Assembly (NCBI GenBank): GCA_031265345.1
Contig: JAISCU010000070.1
Coordinates: forward strand, 1 to 24,993
DNA length: 24,993 bases
Direction: 5' to 3'
Origin: Bifidobacteriaceae bacterium
GTDB taxonomy: Bacteria; Actinomycetota; Actinomycetes; Actinomycetales; WQXJ01
The position numbers and the translations under genes were made by a program. The notes beneath the pieces were generated by a model. That model did no database searches. It was not told the origin of the DNA and saw nothing but the letters and a program-made list of their open reading frames with translations. This document shows positions 1-7,162 of the stretch, piece by piece (within the stretch, counting starts at the first letter, position 1; each line of letters opens with the position of its first letter).

Positions 1-597
1 GGTGAGTGCGGCCAGCGCGGCTGAGACCACGTTCCAGAACCCTGTCGGCAGGCCGGAGGCTTTGGCGAAGTCCTCGTCGGAGGCGGCGGCGAAGAGCGCC
101 CATCGTCCGGCCAAGCCGACCGCCAGAATGACCGCCGCCAGGGTCGCGGCGGTCACCACATCGGACGCTGACAGGGTGGACAGCGAGCCGAACAGGTAGG
201 CGACCAGCGTCGCGGAGGTGCCACCCGCGACCTTGATCAAAGCCGCGCCGCCGGCGATCCCGCCATAGAACATCAGTGCTAATGCGAGGTCCCCGGAGGT
301 CCGACCGGAGCTCCTGACCAATTCGATGACCACCGCCCCGACCACCGCAGCCACCACCGCGCCCGGAATCGCCAGAGCGCCCGGCGCGAGCCCCATGCCC
401 GCGCCGATCAGCCAACCGAGCGCCACACCCGTCAGCGCGACGTGGCCGATCCCGTCGCCCAACAGCGCGAGCCGCCGCTGGACCAGGTAGGTGCCCACCA
501 CCGGGGCGGCGCCTCCCACCACGACGGCGACCAGCAGGGCTCTTCGGACCAACGGATCGGACAGCATGTCGAGCCAGTATTGGAGGTACTCGGTCAT
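1..597 (-). CDS. Zinc/manganese ABC transporter permease (ABC-3 family), 3' part beyond window
   Basis: This frame starts at ATG (complement of 595-597) and runs off the left edge, giving about 199 visible residues. It is very hydrophobic, with a YLVQRRLALLGDGIGHVAL segment typical of ABC-3 family (ZnuB/MntB-like) permeases, followed by repeated Ala/Gly/Val-rich membrane helices. It would be the membrane channel of a high-affinity Zn2+ or Mn2+ importer. Its ATG overlaps the TGA stop of the upstream ATPase gene as ATGA (594-597), indicating translational coupling. The order binding protein, ATPase, permease is the usual one for this family. The C-terminus is outside the window, so completeness cannot be judged. 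Metal specificity is inferred from the neighbouring binding protein and the Zur-like box. Confidence 0.9.
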   Translation of the reverse strand, partial: MTEYLQYWLDMLSDPLVRRALLVAVVVGGAAPVVGTYLVQRRLALLGDGIGHVALTGVALGWLIGAGMGLAPGALAIPGAVVAAVVGAVVIELVRSSGRTSGDLALALMFYGGIAGGAALIKVAGGTSATLVAYLFGSLSTLSASDVVTAATLAAVILAVGLAGRWALFAAASDEDFAKASGLPTGFWNVVSAALAALT

Positions 598-1385
598 GGC
601 CGGACCTCCAGCTCGGGCGTGTGCGAGCGGTGCGGTCGCGGCGGCTCGTGATGGTGGTGATGGTCCTCCGGCATGACTTGGTCGAGCGGCCCGTCCGCCA
701 CCACCCGGCCATGACTAAGCACGATGCCGCGCCTCAGGTACCGCTCGAACGGTCCGAGGTCATGAAGCACGACTACGCAGGTCAGCGCGGGCCGGGCTTC
801 CAGGGCGGCGACCAGGCGGTCGGCCGAGTCTGCGTCCACTCCGGCCAGCGGCTCGTCCATGATGGCCAGTTCCGGGTCTCGGACCAACGCGCGGGCCAGC
901 AGGACGCGGTGGCGTTGGCCGCCGGACAGGCTCGCGAGGTTGTCGTTGGCCCTGGCCTGGAGTCCCACCGCTGCCAGCGCGTCTTGGGCGCGAGCCGTGG
1001 CGCCGCGCGGGAGCCAGGGCCGCCAGCCTGTCAAGAGCCCGGCTTTGACCACGTCCAGGGCGGAGGTCGGCACCCCCGACCCGGCCGGCGAGACCTGCGG
1101 CACGTAAGCGACCTTGGCCCAGGGCAGGCCGCGTCCGGGCTCCTGGCCGAACAGCCGGATCTCGCCCTGGGCGGCGGGCAGCAGCCCCAAGAGCGCTTTG
1201 ACCAGGGTCGACTTGCCGGAGCCGTTGGCGCCGAGTATGCCGACCCGGTCTCCGGCTGCGACGGTCAGGTCGATGCCGCTGAGGATGCGGTTGCCGCCCA
1301 GGTTGACCGATAGACTACGGGCTTCTGCCAGGGGCATGGCCGGGTCGGTAGAACTCCAGGATCTGGGGGATCTAGGGCGGCTCAA
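594..1385 (-). CDS. znuC: Zinc/manganese ABC transporter ATP-binding protein (ZnuC-like)
   Basis: The protein is 263 aa and powers metal import in the cytoplasm. It shows Walker A GANGSGKST, a Q-loop region (YVPQV), the signature LSGGQ, Walker B LAIMDEP and an H-loop (VVLHD). The C-terminus has a His-rich stretch (DHHHHHEP...HRSH), common in zinc-handling ATPases and possibly metal-binding. The longest frame starts with TTG at 1385, overlapping the binding-protein TGA (1382-1384). An internal ATG at 1337 (MPLAEARSLSV) gives a more typical N-terminus of about 247 aa and may be the real start. The downstream permease overlaps by 4 nt. The znuC symbol rests on context; an Mn-specific paralogue cannot be excluded. 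Confidence 0.9.
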   Translation of the reverse strand: MSRPRSPRSWSSTDPAMPLAEARSLSVNLGGNRILSGIDLTVAAGDRVGILGANGSGKSTLVKALLGLLPAAQGEIRLFGQEPGRGLPWAKVAYVPQVSPAGSGVPTSALDVVKAGLLTGWRPWLPRGATARAQDALAAVGLQARANDNLASLSGGQRHRVLLARALVRDPELAIMDEPLAGVDADSADRLVAALEARPALTCVVVLHDLGPFERYLRRGIVLSHGRVVADGPLDQVMPEDHHHHHEPPRPHRSHTPELEVRP

Positions 1386-2353
1386 GGGGCGACCAGGCCG
1401 GACTGGAGTGCCTTCAGGTTGGCGCGCATGACTTCAAGGTAGTCCCCGGCGGAGTCGTTCTCCAGCGGGCTGAGGACATCGGTCTCCAGGCCGAGCTTGT
1501 CGGCTAGGACTTCGGCGGTCTTGGGGGAGGCCTGGTCCTCGAAGTAGATCGTCTTGACCTTCAGCCCTTCGATCTGCTTGGCCACTTCGGAGATGCGGGC
1601 CGGGCTGGGCTCCGCCTCGGGGTCCACGCCGGAGATGGACATCGCCTCGAGCCCGTAGCGCTGGGCGAAGTAGTTGAAGGCGGCGTGGGTGGTGACGAGG
1701 ACCGCGGCGGAGTAGTCGGCCAGGCCCGCGGCGATCTCCTGGTCGAGGGCCCCCAACTCGGTGGCGGCGGCATCGGCCCGGCTCTGGTAGTCCTCGGCGG
1801 CGTCCGGATCGGCTTCGGCGAGCGCTTGCGCGATCGGAGTGGCCAGATCGGCCAGCCGGACGGGGTCGAGCCAGAAGTGCGGGTCCTCGTTCTCCAGCCC
1901 AACCAATGGGGCCACGTCGAGCACGGCTTTGGGTGGGTTGGAGACCACGGCCTGGTCCACGGCTGCCTGGAATCCGCCCAATGTGACCAGGAGGTCGGCG
2001 CTTCCGAGGGCGGAGACCTGCGACAGCTCGAGTTCGGAATCGTGGGGCTCGGCGCCCTTCGGCGTGAGGCTGCCAACCGTGATCGCGTCGCCCGCGATCT
2101 GCTGGGTGAGCCATTGGAGGGGATAGAAGGAAGCCATCACTCTGAGGCTGGCGCCCGCGCCGGAGGCGTCGTCCCGGTCAGCGCCGTCGCCGCTGCCGGA
2201 GCGGTCGGCGCTGGCGGGGGCGCCGCAAGCGGCCAAGGCCAGGGCGAGGCACCCGGCGGCCAGGGTGGTGACAATGCGCGCGTTCTTGGTGCCACCGGTG
2301 GCGGTCTTGGCGGCATGGGCACGGGAAGCTGAGGTCATGGGAATGATTATCAT
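1382..2353 (-). CDS. znuA: Zinc/manganese ABC transporter substrate-binding lipoprotein (ZnuA-like)
   Basis: A 323-aa cluster A-I (ZnuA/TroA-type) solute-binding protein. It has a basic N-terminus, a hydrophobic segment and a lipobox (ALAAC), so it should be a lipoprotein on the outer face of the membrane. Likely metal ligands are His in GAEPHDSEL, His in DPHFWLDP, His in VTTHAAFNYF and an acidic residue in YFEDQASPKT. Two starts are possible: ATG at 2353, lying inside the Zur-like palindrome, or ATG at 2338 (MTSASRA), just downstream of it. I favour 2338, because the operator would then be upstream of the coding region. It is the first gene of a three-gene leftward operon with 4-nt overlaps. 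Zn versus Mn cannot be decided from motifs alone. Confidence 0.9.
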   Translation of the reverse strand: MIIIPMTSASRAHAAKTATGGTKNARIVTTLAAGCLALALAACGAPASADRSGSGDGADRDDASGAGASLRVMASFYPLQWLTQQIAGDAITVGSLTPKGAEPHDSELELSQVSALGSADLLVTLGGFQAAVDQAVVSNPPKAVLDVAPLVGLENEDPHFWLDPVRLADLATPIAQALAEADPDAAEDYQSRADAAATELGALDQEIAAGLADYSAAVLVTTHAAFNYFAQRYGLEAMSISGVDPEAEPSPARISEVAKQIEGLKVKTIYFEDQASPKTAEVLADKLGLETDVLSPLENDSAGDYLEVMRANLKALQSGLVAP

Positions 2354-2354
2354 T
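2342..2354. promoter_or_regulatory. Zur/Fur-family operator (AATGAT-T-ATCATT palindrome)
   Basis: A perfect 6-1-6 inverted repeat, AATGATTATCATT, sits at the 5' end of the metal-importer operon. It matches the core of Zur/Fur-family boxes (AATGATAATCATT type) and stands out as AT-rich in very GC-rich surroundings. It lies 3 nt upstream of the preferred znuA ATG (2338) and includes the alternative ATG at 2353. Zinc-replete repression by Zur is the likely role; this is inferred from site and context. Confidence 0.75.
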
Positions 2355-2449
2355 TCACAGCGAGGCGCAAGTCAAGCGCGACCACCGCCCGTCCCACCCA
2401 GTGAGAGCCGAGGCCCGGCTCAGCGCCTCGCGCGCGCCATCCCGAGTGA

Positions 2450-2471
2450 TAGCCTGTCATAGACATGTTTA
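2450..2471 (+). promoter_or_regulatory. Possible mazEF promoter/operator
   Basis: Upstream of the antitoxin gene, TAGCCT (2450-2455) fits an actinobacterial TANNNT -10 element. An imperfect 12-bp inverted repeat TAGACATGTTTA (2460-2471) lies where transcription would begin, about 14 nt before the ATG. AbrB-type antitoxins usually repress their own promoter, so this could be the operator. No convincing -35 is seen. Weak call. Confidence 0.3.
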
Positions 2472-2484
2472 GACGGGAGGCCGC

Positions 2485-2721
2485 ATGAGCACGGCGACGA
2501 TTCACAAGTGGGGCAACGGGCACGGCATCTTGGTTCCTCGAGGATACCTTGATCGGCTCGGCCTGGAGCGAGGGGACCAGGTCGAGCTGACCCTGGTGGA
2601 CGGCGGGTTCGAAGTGCGTCCCGCCAGGAGCCATCGCGTCGAGGACCTGCTCAGGGGCTACGACGGACCGCCGCCGGTCGAGTACGACTGGGGCGAGAGG
2701 GCGGGCAGGGAGGCCTGGTGA
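2485..2721 (+). CDS. mazE: AbrB/MazE-type antitoxin
   Basis: A 78-aa protein with an N-terminal SpoVT/AbrB swapped-hairpin domain: the IHKWGNGHGILVPRGYLDRLGLERGDQVEL region (residues 5-35) matches the MazE consensus. The acidic, proline-rich C-terminal tail (GYDGPPPVEYDW) is the part that usually wraps around and inhibits the toxin. It should be a cytoplasmic DNA-binding antitoxin that also represses its own operon. A ribosome-binding site (GGGAGG, 2475-2480) precedes the ATG. Its TGA (2719-2721) overlaps the toxin's GTG start, the coupled layout expected of a type II toxin-antitoxin pair. Confidence 0.85.
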   Translation: MSTATIHKWGNGHGILVPRGYLDRLGLERGDQVELTLVDGGFEVRPARSHRVEDLLRGYDGPPPVEYDWGERAGREAW

Positions 2722-3044
2722 TGTTCGAGCAGTGGGACATAGTCGAGTTCAGCTTCAGCCCCGCACGGGGCCACGAGCCCCTCGGCCGCAGGCCCGCGCT
2801 GGTCGTCAGCAACCGCCATTACAACATCGGGACCTCGCTGACGTTGGCTTGCCCCATCACCACGGCGGATAACGGCTTCCCGCTCCATTTCCGGCTGCCC
2901 TCTGACTTGGACACCACCGGATTTGTGGCAGTCGAACAGCTCAGAGCACTCGATCTGGTCGCCCGGGAGGCGAGGAGGATCGAACGCCTCCAAGACCAGG
3001 CGCTGCGCGCCGCGATCGCCGAGTGCGTCAGATCCTTCGTCTGA
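2718..3044 (+). CDS. mazF: MazF/PemK-type endoribonuclease toxin
   Basis: A 108-aa protein of the PemK/MazF family, sequence-specific mRNA interferases. The landmarks are an N-terminal WDIVEFSFSPARGHEPLGRRPALVVSN block (residues 6-32), the strand ACPITTADNGFPLHF, and VAVEQLRALDLVAREARRI, matching the family's Q-x-R-x-(L/I)-D segment. The conserved Arg of the RRPALVVS motif is present. Translation may begin at GTG 2718, overlapping the antitoxin stop as GTGA, or at the adjacent ATG 2721. The gene ends 8 nt from the 3' end of a convergent tRNA gene. The cleavage sequence cannot be predicted here. The pair looks intact. Confidence 0.88.
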   Translation: MMFEQWDIVEFSFSPARGHEPLGRRPALVVSNRHYNIGTSLTLACPITTADNGFPLHFRLPSDLDTTGFVAVEQLRALDLVAREARRIERLQDQALRAAIAECVRSFV

Positions 3045-3052
3045 GCTGCCAG

Positions 3053-3125
3053 TGCCCTCGACAGGAATCGAACCTGCGGCCTTCCGCTCCGGAGGCGGAC
3101 GCTCTATCCCCTGAGCTACGAGGGC
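3053..3125 (-). tRNA. tRNA-Arg (anticodon CCG)
   Basis: The complement folds as a canonical 73-nt tRNA: acceptor stem GCCCTCG/CGAGGGC with discriminator A, D-arm GCTC...GAGC, anticodon stem TCCGC/GCGGA around loop CTCCGGA, and T-arm with GGTTCGAATCC. The anticodon CCG (complement of 3090-3092) reads CGG arginine codons. CCA is not encoded. Its 3' end faces the toxin gene, and argS, which charges this tRNA, lies 0.9 kb away. Confidence 0.95.
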
Positions 3126-3149
3126 TGGGTCGGCGTGAACCGGCCATCT

Positions 3150-3155
3150 ACTGTA
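3150..3155 (-). promoter_or_regulatory. Possible -10 element of the tRNA-Arg gene
   Basis: On the complement, TACAGT (3155 to 3150) fits TANNNT and lies about 25 nt before the mature tRNA 5' end, a normal distance for a short leader. No clear -35 hexamer is visible 17-18 nt upstream. Confidence 0.3.
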
Positions 3156-3276
3156 TCAGTGCCGCGCCAGTGCCATTCTTCTGTGCACGATGCCGCTCGT
3201 CTGAGTCAGCCCGCGCCCCCGGCCGGTCTCGGGGCCGGCATCCCGCCCCTGCGCTGCCGGGCCCAGACCCCAAGGC

Positions 3277-3996
3277 TCAGTCGCCCAAAGACCGCGCCAT
3301 CTGGTCCAGGTAACGCTCGATCTCGCGCTCCGCCAGCGCCGAGTCGCCCCGCGCGATCGCGGACACCAGCTCCTCATGCGAATCGTCCTGCGCGCCCAGC
3401 CGTTCGAAGTTGTAGCGGATGTTCTCCGCGACCGCCCCCAGCACGGTGGCGTAGAGTTCGGCCAAGACTGGATTCCCGGCGATCGAGGCGATGTACCGGT
3501 GGAGCGCCATGTCCGCGGCCACCATCTGGTCCAGATCGCCGCCGGCCACCGCGTCGACGCGGGCGCCCAGCAGCGCTCGCAAGCGTTCGACCTGATCAGG
3601 GGTTCGCCGCCGGGCGGCCAGCGATGCGGCGACGATCTCCAAGGCTTGCCGTACCTCGAGCACGTCGCGCTGCGAGGCGCAGGAGAATTGGCGTTCCATC
3701 ACGGTCGGGAGCTCCGAAGTGGACAGCACGTAGGTGCCGGACCCTTGGCGGCGTTCCAACAGCCCCGCATGCACCAGGGCTTGCACCGCCTCGCGGACGG
3801 TGTTGCGGCCGACATCCGCGAGGGCCGCCAGCTCCGGCTCGATGGGTATGCGCGACCCGACCGGCCAGGCCCCTGACACGATCTGTTCGCGCATGTCTTC
3901 GGCAACCTGGTCGATCAGTCCCAACCGCCTGTCCGGCGCGGCCTGGCCAATCACCTTCCAATCCAAACACACCTTCACCCGGGACCGCGCCGCCAC
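3277..3996 (-). CDS. GntR/FadR-subfamily transcriptional regulator
   Basis: A 239-aa regulator with an N-terminal winged helix (about residues 25-92; IVSGAWPVGSRIPIEPELAA, then NTVREAVQALVHAGLLERRQGSGTYV), the classic GntR DNA-binding pattern. A C-terminal FCD-type effector domain follows. Of the usual FCD metal ligands, Asp and His in ADMALH and His in SHEELVSAI are present, but the final helix reads ERYL where a His-Leu is common, so metal binding may be altered. The start is GTG at 3996; a GTG near 3978 is an alternative. It is divergent from argS with a 29-nt gap. The effector is unknown; proximity to argS/lysA does not by itself prove that it regulates them. Confidence 0.88.
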   Translation of the reverse strand: MAARSRVKVCLDWKVIGQAAPDRRLGLIDQVAEDMREQIVSGAWPVGSRIPIEPELAALADVGRNTVREAVQALVHAGLLERRQGSGTYVLSTSELPTVMERQFSCASQRDVLEVRQALEIVAASLAARRRTPDQVERLRALLGARVDAVAGGDLDQMVAADMALHRYIASIAGNPVLAELYATVLGAVAENIRYNFERLGAQDDSHEELVSAIARGDSALAEREIERYLDQMARSLGD

Positions 3997-4013
3997 CCGC
4001 CCCGCCGCCTTAG

Positions 4014-4019
4014 TACCAT
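4014..4019 (+). promoter_or_regulatory. Possible -10 element for leaderless argS transcript
   Basis: TACCAT fits the TANNNT -10 consensus and ends 6 nt before the argS GTG. This spacing would put the transcription start at or very near the start codon. No Shine-Dalgarno sequence is seen before this GTG, in keeping with leaderless initiation, which is common in Actinomycetota. Confidence 0.35.
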
Positions 4020-4025
4020 TGCCCG

Positions 4026-5687
4026 GTGACTCCAGCCGAGCTTTCCCAGGCCATCGCCGCCGCGCTGGCCCAGGCGGTGGCCGAATCCGCCATCGCCCTC
4101 GATCCCGCCGACATCCCCGCCGAGGTCCGCGTCGAGCGCCCTCGCCAGCGCGAACACGGCGATTGGGCGACCAATGTGGCCCTCCAGTTGGCCAAGAAAG
4201 CCGGTGTCAGCCCCCGCCAGTTCGCCGCCGCTCTGGCCCACTACTTACAGCTGCACGATGCCGTGGACCGGGTAGAAGTGGCCGGTCCAGGTTTCATTAA
4301 CTTGACTTTGGCGAAGGCGGCCGCTGGCGCGCTGGCCAAGGAAATCGTGGACGCTGGCGAGCATTACGGCGAAGGCGAAGCGCGCCGAGGCGAGACCGTC
4401 AACCTCGAGTTCGTCTCCGCCAACCCGACCGGGCCGCTGCATCTGGCCGGCGCCCGTTGGGCGGCGGTGGGGGACTCGATCGCGCGCACGCTTCAGGCCG
4501 AGGGCGCCGAAGTGGTCCGGGAGTACTACTTCAACGACCACGGCGCCCAGATCGACCGGTTCGCGGACTCGCTCATGGCGGCCGCCCACGGCGAGCCCAC
4601 GCCGAAGGACGGCTACGGCGGCCAGTACGTCCAGGACATCGCCAAGGCGATCTCCGAGGCCACCCCGGCCATCAAACAACTCGCGCCTCCAGACCAGGCC
4701 GAGCGCTTCCGGGAACTGGGCGTCGAAGCCATGTTCGCGGAGATCAAGCGGACCCTCCACGACTTCGGGGTGGATTTCGACGTCTACTTCCACGAGCGGT
4801 CCCTCTACGACAACGGGGAGGTGGCGAGCGTCATCGAGCAACTGAAGCAAAGCGGCCACCTGTACCAACGCGACGGCGCCTGGTGGCTGCGCTCCACCGA
4901 CTACGGCGACGACAAAGATCGCGTGGTCATCAAGTCGGACGGCCAGGCGGCCTACATCGCCGGGGACATCGCTTATTTCAAGAACAAGCGCGCGCGCGGC
5001 GCGGACCGGGCGATCTACCTGCTCGGCGCCGATCATCACGGCTACATCGCCCGTCTCAAAGCGGCCGCCCAGGCGCTCGGGGACAGCCCGGAGCGGGTCG
5101 AGGTCCTGATCGGCCAGTTGGTGTTCTTGGTCAAGGACGGCCAGCCGGTCAAGATGTCGAAACGGGCGGGCACGGTGGTGACCCTGGAGGACCTGACGGA
5201 CGCGGTGGGCCGGGACGCCGCCCGCTACGCCATGGTCAGGTCCTCCATCGACTCGTCGTTGGAGATCGACCTCGACCTGTGGGCCTCGCAGTCGAACGAG
5301 AACCCCGTCTACTACGTCCAGTACGCCCACGCCCGGACCCGCTCGGTGGACCGCAACGCCGCGAAGGCGGGGGTCTTCCGTGAGGACGGTTTCCAGCCGC
5401 AGACCCTGGACCACGAGTCGGAGGCGGTGCTCCTGGGCGTCCTGGCCGAGTTCCCGGCGACCGTGGCCCAGGCCGCGGACCTGCGCGAACCACATCGGGT
5501 GGCGCGCTACCTCGAGTCGCTCGCCAGCGCTTACCACAAGTGGTACGACCAGCGCCGGGTGATCCCTTACGCCGACGAGCAAGTCGGCGACATTCATCGC
5601 ACCAGGCTCTGGCTGAACGACGCCACCGGCCAGGTGCTGGCCAACGGCTTGGCCTTGTTGGGCGTCAGCGCGCCGGAAAGGATGTGA
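4026..5687 (+). CDS. argS: Arginine-tRNA ligase
   Basis: A 553-aa class I aminoacyl-tRNA synthetase that charges tRNA-Arg. The order is an N-terminal additional domain (residues about 1-115), then [20 protein letters not shown] carrying the class I HIGH equivalent HLAG (near residue 137). Actinobacterial ArgS proteins often have a Gly in place of the second His here. The KMSKR loop [11 protein letters not shown] follows (near residue 377), and then the DALR-type anticodon-binding region ([12 protein letters not shown] onward). The length is normal. The start is GTG at 4026 with no clear ribosome-binding site. lysA begins 2 nt after the stop, so they form an operon, the common actinobacterial argS-lysA arrangement. 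Confidence 0.96.
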   Translation: MTPAELSQAIAAALAQAVAESAIALDPADIPAEVRVERPRQREHGDWATNVALQLAKKAGVSPRQFAAALAHYLQLHDAVDRVEVAGPGFINLTLAKAAAGALAKEIVDAGEHYGEGEARRGETVNLEFVSANPTGPLHLAGARWAAVGDSIARTLQAEGAEVVREYYFNDHGAQIDRFADSLMAAAHGEPTPKDGYGGQYVQDIAKAISEATPAIKQLAPPDQAERFRELGVEAMFAEIKRTLHDFGVDFDVYFHERSLYDNGEVASVIEQLKQSGHLYQRDGAWWLRSTDYGDDKDRVVIKSDGQAAYIAGDIAYFKNKRARGADRAIYLLGADHHGYIARLKAAAQALGDSPERVEVLIGQLVFLVKDGQPVKMSKRAGTVVTLEDLTDAVGRDAARYAMVRSSIDSSLEIDLDLWASQSNENPVYYVQYAHARTRSVDRNAAKAGVFREDGFQPQTLDHESEAVLLGVLAEFPATVAQAADLREPHRVARYLESLASAYHKWYDQRRVIPYADEQVGDIHRTRLWLNDATGQVLANGLALLGVSAPERM

Positions 5688-5689
5688 CC

Positions 5690-7105
5690 ATGGCCACGCA
5701 CGAAGCTGGGGCCCTGCACGCGCAGGGCCACGCGCCCGCCTGGCTGGAGGTGCCCCAGGACGTCAACGCCCTGCTGCAGCCGATCTGGCCCGCCAACGCC
5801 TTCAAAGGCGAGGACGGCGTGCTCCGGATCGGCGGCCTGACCGTCTGGGAGATCGCCGCCCAGGTCGGCACTCCCGCGTACGTCGTGGACGAGGCCGATT
5901 TCAGGGGCCGCGCCCGCGCTTTCGCGAACGAGTTCGAACGCGCCTTCGCCCACCTCCAGGGCGCCCACGTCCATTACGCCGCCAAGGCCCTGATCACGGT
6001 CGGGATCGCGAAGTGGCTGGCCGAGGACGGCCTGGCGGTGGACGTGTGCACGGGCGGGGAGCTCGGCACCGTCATGCGGGGCGGCATCCTTCCGCAGCGG
6101 ATCACTTTCCACGGCTCGAACAAGTCCGACGCGGAACTGAACCAGGCGATGGGGGTCGGCGTGGACCTCATCGTGATCGACTCGCTGGCGGAGATCGACC
6201 AGTTGGCCCGTCTGGCCCGGGCTGGAGACTACCGCCCGGACGTGATGCTGCGCTGCTCCATCGGGATCGAGGCGCACACCCACGAGTTCATCGCCACCTC
6301 CCATGAGGACCAGAAGTTCGGCCTCAGCGCCGCCGACGGCTCGGTCATGGAAGGCGTGCGCCGCGTGCTCGGCCATGACCGGCTCACATTGCGCGGCCTG
6401 CACACCCACATCGGCTCGCAGATCTTCGACACCCACGCCTTCGAGCAGGCGATGCAGCGGATGGCCCATCTGACCGCCCAGATCGAACACGAGCACAATC
6501 TCCAATTGACCGAATTGGGCCTGGGCGGCGGCTTCGGCGTGGCCTACACCACCGGCCACGACCCTCTGCCGCCGGACCAGATCGCCAGTCGCATGGCCGC
6601 TCACGTCGAACGCGAGTGCCGGGCGGAGGGCATCGCGGTGCCCCATGTCACGGTCGAGCCGGGAAGGGCCATCGCCGCGCCGGCCGGGGTCACCTTCTAC
6701 ACCGTCGGCACGGTCAAGCCGGTCTCCTTGGACGGCGGCTTCACCAGGCTCTACGTCTCGGTCGACGGCGGCATGAGCGACAACATCCGAACCGCCCTGT
6801 ACGGCGCGGACTATTCGGCCACGCTGGCCTCCCGCCGCTCGGTGGCCGAACCGAGGCTGGCGCGGGTGGTGGGCAAGCACTGCGAATCGGGCGACATAGT
6901 CGTCAAGGACGAATACCTGCCCGCGGACATCGCGGCGGGGGACATCCTGGCCGTGCCGGTGACGGGCGCCTACTGCCATTCGATGTCCTCGAACTACAAC
7001 ACGGTCCCGCGTCCGCCCATCGTCGCGGTGTCCGGAGGGCTGGCTGCGGTTCTGGTCCGCCGCGAAACGTTGGCCGATCTGCTGGCCCGCGACCTCTACG
7101 CTTAA
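5690..7105 (+). CDS. lysA: Diaminopimelate decarboxylase
   Basis: A 471-aa fold-type III PLP enzyme converting meso-diaminopimelate to L-lysine and CO2, the last step of lysine synthesis. Visible motifs are the PLP-lysine strand VHYAAKALITV (Lys about residue 99), GLHTHIGSQIFD, the phosphate-binding LGLGGGFGV, VEPGRAIAAPAG, and the C-terminal DGGMSDNIRTALYGADY and VTGAYCHSMSSNYN, where the Cys and Tyr belong to the active site. The reading frame is open upstream into argS, but ATG 5690 is preferred because GGAAAGGA lies just before it and the family N-terminus fits. It is 2 nt downstream of argS. Confidence 0.96.
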   Translation: MATHEAGALHAQGHAPAWLEVPQDVNALLQPIWPANAFKGEDGVLRIGGLTVWEIAAQVGTPAYVVDEADFRGRARAFANEFERAFAHLQGAHVHYAAKALITVGIAKWLAEDGLAVDVCTGGELGTVMRGGILPQRITFHGSNKSDAELNQAMGVGVDLIVIDSLAEIDQLARLARAGDYRPDVMLRCSIGIEAHTHEFIATSHEDQKFGLSAADGSVMEGVRRVLGHDRLTLRGLHTHIGSQIFDTHAFEQAMQRMAHLTAQIEHEHNLQLTELGLGGGFGVAYTTGHDPLPPDQIASRMAAHVERECRAEGIAVPHVTVEPGRAIAAPAGVTFYTVGTVKPVSLDGGFTRLYVSVDGGMSDNIRTALYGADYSATLASRRSVAEPRLARVVGKHCESGDIVVKDEYLPADIAAGDILAVPVTGAYCHSMSSNYNTVPRPPIVAVSGGLAAVLVRRETLADLLARDLYA

Positions 7106-7151
7106 TGAGCCCTCATAGTGAGCCCGCAAATCGAAACGGTATCGAACCGGC

Positions 7152-7157
7152 AAGGAG
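7152..7157 (+). promoter_or_regulatory. Ribosome-binding site fixing the hom start
   Basis: AAGGAG with 5-nt spacing to GTG 7163. It supports this start over the upstream in-frame GTG at 7118, which has no such site. Confidence 0.8.
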
Positions 7158-7162
7158 TCCCA

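Noticed and set aside
3208..3260. GC-rich hairpin (CCGGCC...GGCCGG) downstream of the GntR-family gene as an intrinsic terminator
   Set aside because: No T-run follows on the transcribed strand, and such short GC pairings are common by chance in this composition.
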